From an uncultured Bacilli bacterium (lineage in GTDB: Bacteria > Bacillota_I > Bacilli_A > RF39 > UBA660): a stretch of 8,904 nt of DNA. Positions 5,839 to 8,904 of this stretch are shown here, one piece after another. Where the stretch lies: NCBI GenBank assembly GCA_944329255.1, contig CALVIA010000043.1:1-8904 (forward strand), written 5' to 3'. The notes beneath the pieces were generated by a model. The model was given only the letters and a program-made list of their open reading frames with translations. It was not told the DNA's origin and did no database searches. The position numbers and the translations under genes were made by a program. The first letter of the stretch is position 1. Every line of letters begins with the position of its first letter.

Positions 5839-6024
5839 ATGTTTAAAGTAAATAAAGATAGATGTATAGGGTGCGGTGCTTGTGTAGGAACTGCTAATGA
5901 AGTATTTGATTTTGATGATGATAATTTAGCAACAGTAGTTAACCAACCAACTGAAGAAAATATTAATGATGCTAAAGAAGCTTTAGAAAATTGTCCTACT
6001 AACGCAATTATAGAGGAAGAATAA
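5839..6024 (+). CDS. fer: 4Fe-4S ferredoxin
   Basis: A 61-residue acidic ferredoxin holding one [4Fe-4S] cluster and carrying single electrons in the cytoplasm. The ligands are all present: Cys9, Cys12 and Cys15 in CIGCGACVG, and Cys52 in NCPTNAI. The spacing and 'GTANEVFDFDDD' after the first three cysteines match the short Bacillus/Clostridium Fer type. The frame can be extended to a GTG at 5827, but that GTG lies just before and partly within the GGAGG ribosome-binding site; the ATG at 5839, five bases after it, is the better start. It is the only plus-strand gene here, with its own promoter, and is convergent with rluB. Redox partners are not encoded in the window. Confidence 0.95.
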   Translation: MFKVNKDRCIGCGACVGTANEVFDFDDDNLATVVNQPTEENINDAKEALENCPTNAIIEEE

Positions 6025-6058
6025 AACAACTATTTAACTAGATTAAATAGTTGTTTTA
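6022..6058. terminator. Bidirectional terminator shared by fer and rluB
   Basis: A perfect 16-bp stem (6022-6037 with 6043-6058) with a five-base loop. It contains both stop codons, fer TAA at 6022-6024 and rluB TAG at 6030-6032. A four-T run closes the stem on each strand; the T-tracts are short, but the long stem should work in both directions. Confidence 0.8.
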
Positions 6059-6743
6059 CTTCTTTAGGATTTAATTTTCTGTACTCACCAGATTTTAAAT
6101 TTCCAAGGGAAAGAAATGCTATTCTTTCTCTTTTTAATTTATCAACAAAAAATCCAACAGATTCAAAAATTCTTTTTACCTCATGATTTTTACCTTCAGT
6201 AATAATTATTTCCACAATTGATGTATTTTTTTTAACATTAAAATTTTTTAGCTTAACCTTTTTAGGAACACATTTTACATTATCAATAATTACACCACTT
6301 TTTATTTTATTTATTTCAGCACCTTTAATAACTCCATTTAATTTTGCAATATATACTTTTTCAATTTCATTTTTAGGATGCATTATAAGATTAGATAAAT
6401 TTCCATCATTTGTTACAATTAAAGCACCAGTTGTATCATAATCAAGTCTTCCAACAGGATACAATCTTTTATTACTATTAAAATAATCTACTACAACTTT
6501 TCTCCCCTTATCATCACTTGTACTACATATTACTCCTCTAGGTTTATTAAATAAATAATATTCTTTTTCCTCTTTTTCTATTTTTTTACCACAAACTAAT
6601 ATATCATCTGAATATGTTACCTTTGTTCCTAATTTAGTAACAACTTCTCCATTAACAATGACATCCCCATTCTTAATAAGTTCCTCAGCTTTTCTTCTAC
6701 TCGCAATGCCACTTAAAGCAATCACCTTTTGCAATCTTTCCAT
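6030..6743 (-). CDS. rluB: 23S rRNA pseudouridine synthase RluB (RsuA/RluB/E/F family)
   Basis: A 237-residue pseudouridine synthase that isomerises a uridine in the large ribosomal RNA, most likely the position of E. coli 2605. Residues 1-48 form an S4 RNA-binding domain (MERLQKVIALSGIASRRKAE, then NGDVIVNGEVV). The catalytic domain follows with the fold motif FNKPRGVICS (65-74), the catalytic Asp101 in GRLDYDTTG (98-106), and the C-terminal NHEVKRIFE motif. The length is normal for the family. RluB is preferred over RsuA because Gram-positive genomes generally carry this form; RluE/F are less likely. Start ATG follows a modest GGTGAT site. It has its own promoter and converges on fer with only five bases between the stop codons. 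Confidence 0.92.
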   Translation of the reverse strand: MERLQKVIALSGIASRRKAEELIKNGDVIVNGEVVTKLGTKVTYSDDILVCGKKIEKEEKEYYLFNKPRGVICSTSDDKGRKVVVDYFNSNKRLYPVGRLDYDTTGALIVTNDGNLSNLIMHPKNEIEKVYIAKLNGVIKGAEINKIKSGVIIDNVKCVPKKVKLKNFNVKKNTSIVEIIITEGKNHEVKRIFESVGFFVDKLKRERIAFLSLGNLKSGEYRKLNPKEVKQLFNLVK

Positions 6744-6759
6744 TTAAATCACCAAAAAA

Positions 6760-6788
6760 AGTATATATTATTTTTAAATTTATTTCAA
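6760..6788 (-). promoter_or_regulatory. Sigma-A promoter of rluB
   Basis: Minus-strand TTGAAA (6783-6788), 17-base spacer, TATACT (6760-6765). Predicted start near 6753 is at the GGTGAT ribosome-binding site, a leader of about 10 bases. The rest of the 105-base gap to spmB holds only a weak 9-bp AT stem (6805-6813 with 6834-6842, 20-base loop) that might end the spmB transcript. Confidence 0.6.
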
Positions 6789-6848
6789 TATGTTAAATAG
6801 TACTAAAATATAAAAAATTATAAGTATTTCAAATTATATTTTTTTAAA

Positions 6849-7355
6849 TTACACCAAAAATATATTTACTAAAACAATACTACTAATGACTCCTATTAAA
6901 TCAACTATAAGACTTAAAAATAAACAATGTTTTATTTTTTTTATTCCAATTGATCCAAAATATAAACTAATTATATAAAACGTTGTATCAGTACATCCTT
7001 GTAATGTAGATGCTAAAAGTCCTATATAACTATCTACTCCATATTTAGAAAATATATCTATCATTAATGATAAAGATGCATTTGCAGAAATAGGTCTCAT
7101 AATTACCATAGGAATTACTTCTTTTGGAAAAATAAGAAAATTAGGAAAAAATGAATTAACTAAAAAATTAATAAATCCACTTGAAATAATAATTCTTGAT
7201 GCAAAAATTATAGCTAAAATTGATGGAAAAATATTTATACCGATGCCAAATCCTTCCTTGCATCCTTCTAAAAAAGAATCATATATATTACATTTTTTTA
7301 TTAATCCATAAAAAACAATGAAAACTATTATTATTGGCAAAAAATATATATTCAT
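6849..7355 (-). CDS. spmB: Spore maturation protein B
   Basis: A 168-residue integral membrane protein of the SpmB family (nucleoside-recognition/Gate domain). With SpmA it is needed for normal dehydration of the spore core and so for heat resistance; transport of a solute is suspected but not proven. Conserved blocks: IPMVIMRPISANASL (81-95), GLLASTLQGCTDTTFYI (112-128) and LYFGSIGIKKIKH (131-143). Several hydrophobic segments span 4-19, 38-60, 118-136 and 145-167. Its ATG overlaps the spmA stop by four bases (ATGA) and is preceded by AAGGTG within the spmA end, so it is translationally coupled and transcribed with dacB-spmA. Confidence 0.95.
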   Translation of the reverse strand: MNIYFLPIIIVFIVFYGLIKKCNIYDSFLEGCKEGFGIGINIFPSILAIIFASRIIISSGFINFLVNSFFPNFLIFPKEVIPMVIMRPISANASLSLMIDIFSKYGVDSYIGLLASTLQGCTDTTFYIISLYFGSIGIKKIKHCLFLSLIVDLIGVISSIVLVNIFLV

Positions 7356-7930
7356 TTCATCACCTTATAAAATAATTTATCTATAATTATTGCAAAAAAA
7401 GTAGAAGTTAAAGTTGCTAAAATTATAGTAATTACCACTATTGAAGGATTTATACTATTATACATATTTCTAATTGAAATAATTGTAGTTGGAATTAATG
7501 TAAATCCACTTGTATTTAATACTATAAAAGTAATCATACTCTTTGATGCAATTTGTTTATTATTATTTAATTTTTGTAATGATTGCATAGCCTTTAATCC
7601 AAAAGGAGTTGCTGCACTTCCAATTCCTAACATATTTGCAGCAATATTAGATGATATATATGAAAGAGCTTCATGATCTTTTGGAATATCTTTAAATATA
7701 TGTTTTAATATAGGATACAATAAATTAGAAATTTTATTTAATAAACCTGATTCTTTTGCAATATTCATTATACCTAACCATAAAACTAATACTGGAAAAA
7801 TATTTGCAAAAATTTCCAAACTTTTTTTTCCACATGTAATTATTTCTTCATTTACATTCTCAATGTTTCCAGTTATAATTCCATATAAAACTCCAATTAT
7901 TATAAAAAAACAAAATAATATATTTACCAT
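7352..7930 (-). CDS. spmA: Spore maturation protein A
   Basis: A 192-residue integral membrane protein of the SpmA family, partner of SpmB in spore core dehydration. The signature is SNIAANMLGIGSAATPFGLK (94-113), followed by LNTSGFTLIPTTII (138-151). Hydrophobic segments are at about 2-20, 42-57, 135-152 and 163-186. Its ATG lies seven bases inside the carboxypeptidase coding end, with no ribosome-binding site before it (the bases there are pyrimidine-rich), so translation probably depends on coupling to dacB. It ends in TGA, which shows TGA is a stop codon in this organism. The order dacB-spmA-spmB is the one known from Bacillus subtilis, where the operon is under sigma-E. Confidence 0.95.
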   Translation of the reverse strand: MVNILFCFFIIIGVLYGIITGNIENVNEEIITCGKKSLEIFANIFPVLVLWLGIMNIAKESGLLNKISNLLYPILKHIFKDIPKDHEALSYISSNIAANMLGIGSAATPFGLKAMQSLQKLNNNKQIASKSMITFIVLNTSGFTLIPTTIISIRNMYNSINPSIVVITIILATLTSTFFAIIIDKLFYKVMK

Positions 7931-8835
7931 TTAAAGAAGTTTAGTATTTTTCTAAAAATACTTTCTTTCTCTTTTTCTTTTATACTTACATAAATATTTT
8001 TTTCAATAATTAAAGTTTTGTTTAAATAAACTTCTAAAACACCTACTTTATCATTATTTTTTAAATCCTTTTTTTTATTTAATTTATATTTTACACTTAT
8101 TTGATCTGCCTCTTCTTCTTTTAAAGTATAATAAATATCATCTTTTATATATAAATTATCATAATAATCATTAATTAATTCAAAATTATCTTTTGATAAT
8201 ATTAAATAATTTTTATAATTATTAAAACCATATTCATAAAGTTGTTTATGAGTTTGAAAATCATTTGGATCATTTAATGTAACTACAATTAAATTTAAAT
8301 CATCTTTTGTTGCACTTGTAACTAAGGTTCTTTTAGCTTTTTCAGTAAAACCTGTTTTACCACCTGTAGTATATTCATAAGTAGATAGTAGTTTATTTTT
8401 ATTATACCAATCATATGTTTTTAAATTAGTTTTTGCTATATATCTTTTAGTTCCTACTACCTCTTTATAAAACGGAATACTATTTGCATATTTAGTCAAT
8501 ATAGCCATATCTCTTGCCGTAGATATATTTTCACATTTTTCATCTAAACCATGCGGATTACAAAAATAAGTATTTGTCATATTTAACTCTTTTGCTTTGT
8601 TATTCATTAATGAAACAAACTCTTCTGTACTATTACTAACAAAATTTGCAATTGCTAATGCAGCATCATTTCCACTTCTTAACATTAATCCATAAATTAA
8701 ATCTTTTAACATAATCTCTTCATTAACATTTATATAAATATTAGAACCATAAGCCTTAAGTATTTCATCACTAACTATTACTTTTTGATCAACTTTTCCA
8801 CTTTCAATAGCAATTACTGCAGTCATAATTTTCAT
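7924..8835 (-). CDS. dacB: Sporulation D-alanyl-D-alanine carboxypeptidase (PBP5* type), N-terminus missing or disrupted
   Basis: A serine D,D-peptidase of the S11 family, which trims D-Ala from cortex pentapeptides and so limits cross-linking. From the ATG at 8835 (303 residues) one sees KIMTA at 2-6 (the Lys of SxxK), SGN at 54-56, KTG at 160-162, then the PBP5 C-terminal domain and an amphipathic end (about 290-303) suited to membrane anchoring. The family should have about 55-65 more residues: a signal peptide and the catalytic Ser three residues before Lys2. Upstream in frame there are 20 codons to a TAA at 8896-8898 with no signal peptide and Val at the serine position. The gene is therefore truncated, frameshifted or mis-assembled here. 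The synteny with spmA-spmB supports dacB over dacF. Confidence 0.85.
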   Translation of the reverse strand: MKIMTAVIAIESGKVDQKVIVSDEILKAYGSNIYINVNEEIMLKDLIYGLMLRSGNDAALAIANFVSNSTEEFVSLMNNKAKELNMTNTYFCNPHGLDEKCENISTARDMAILTKYANSIPFYKEVVGTKRYIAKTNLKTYDWYNKNKLLSTYEYTTGGKTGFTEKAKRTLVTSATKDDLNLIVVTLNDPNDFQTHKQLYEYGFNNYKNYLILSKDNFELINDYYDNLYIKDDIYYTLKEEEADQISVKYKLNKKKDLKNNDKVGVLEVYLNKTLIIEKNIYVSIKEKEKESIFRKILNFFKW

Positions 8836-8842
8836 TATGACT
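8821..8842. repeat. 9-bp perfect inverted repeat at the break in dacB
   Basis: AGTCATAAT (8821-8829) and its exact reverse complement ATTATGACT (8834-8842) flank four bases. It lies where similarity to the carboxypeptidase family stops. It has no T-run on the minus strand and lies inside a coding region, so it is not a convincing terminator. Confidence 0.7.
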
Positions 8843-8904
8843 ACATAACTGCTTATTATAGGTAAAATTATTGTAGTCCCATATATACTTAATATTTAAA
8901 ATAT
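8836..8904. other. Unexplained 69-base right edge
   Basis: Where the signal peptide and active-site serine codons of dacB are expected, no frame on the minus strand gives them. One frame is open from the edge into dacB and, with one base (the G of ATGAAA) removed, would read CSHNKIMTA, restoring a serine at the SxxK position. Its upstream residues do not otherwise resemble the family. Mis-assembly at a contig end, a frameshift or a real rearrangement are all possible. Confidence 0.5.

Noticed and set aside
5748..6029. Minus-strand open frame of 93 codons opposite fer
   Set aside because: The plus strand encodes a complete ferredoxin with all four cluster cysteines, promoter and ribosome-binding site; the minus frame has none of these.
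5044..6809. A 17-base sequence (TTAAATAGTACTAAAAT) present on the minus strand at 5044-5060 and on the plus strand at 6793-6809
   Set aside because: My rough estimate from the base composition is that a 17-base match somewhere in a window this AT-rich is not surprising by chance, and the second copy lacks the hairpin partner, so I do not treat it as a dispersed repeat or recombination site.
8821..8842. Invertible promoter or recombinase site at the inverted repeat
   Set aside because: There is only one short hairpin, no second copy at a distance in the window and no recombinase gene; a junction artefact explains it more simply.

Overview
The window is a very AT-rich, densely packed bacterial segment from a low-GC, endospore-forming Firmicute (Bacilli/Mollicutes-like or Clostridia-like; I cannot place it more finely from sequence alone). 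The spore link rests on several recognisable genes: an alpha/beta-type small acid-soluble spore protein, YunB, SpmA, SpmB and a PBP5*-type D,D-carboxypeptidase. The genetic code is the ordinary one: TGA ends spmA, and tryptophan is written TGG. No rRNA, tRNA, CRISPR array, insertion sequence or phage gene is visible. No gene-free stretch exceeds about 120 bases.

Layout from right to left, because nearly all genes are on the minus strand. At the right edge is a dacB-spmA-spmB operon with overlapping genes; the dacB reading frame loses its signal peptide and catalytic serine near position 8835. Next is rluB (23S rRNA pseudouridine synthase) with its own promoter. It converges on fer (4Fe-4S ferredoxin), the only plus-strand gene, and both stop codons sit inside one 16-bp bidirectional terminator stem. 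Divergent from fer is an unrecognised 227-residue protein with a C-terminal membrane anchor. Then come yunB, which may be translated from a leaderless mRNA, yutD (DUF1027), a DUF1292 protein, and a large 652-residue protein with nine 31-residue Pro/Glu repeats and a coiled-coil tail. Last are thiI and the SASP gene, which has a good sigma-G-type promoter. A ribosome-binding site at the extreme left shows that another minus-strand gene starts just outside.

How the genes work together: SASP coats and protects spore DNA, YunB is a mother-cell sporulation protein, and the carboxypeptidase with SpmA/SpmB acts in cortex structure and core dehydration. ThiI, RluB, Fer, YutD and the DUF1292 protein are housekeeping genes between them. 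The least explained elements are the repeat protein and the tail-anchored protein. A recurrent promoter style also stands out: the -10 box lies only 16 to 21 bases before the start codon, and terminators are nested into the next gene's promoter.
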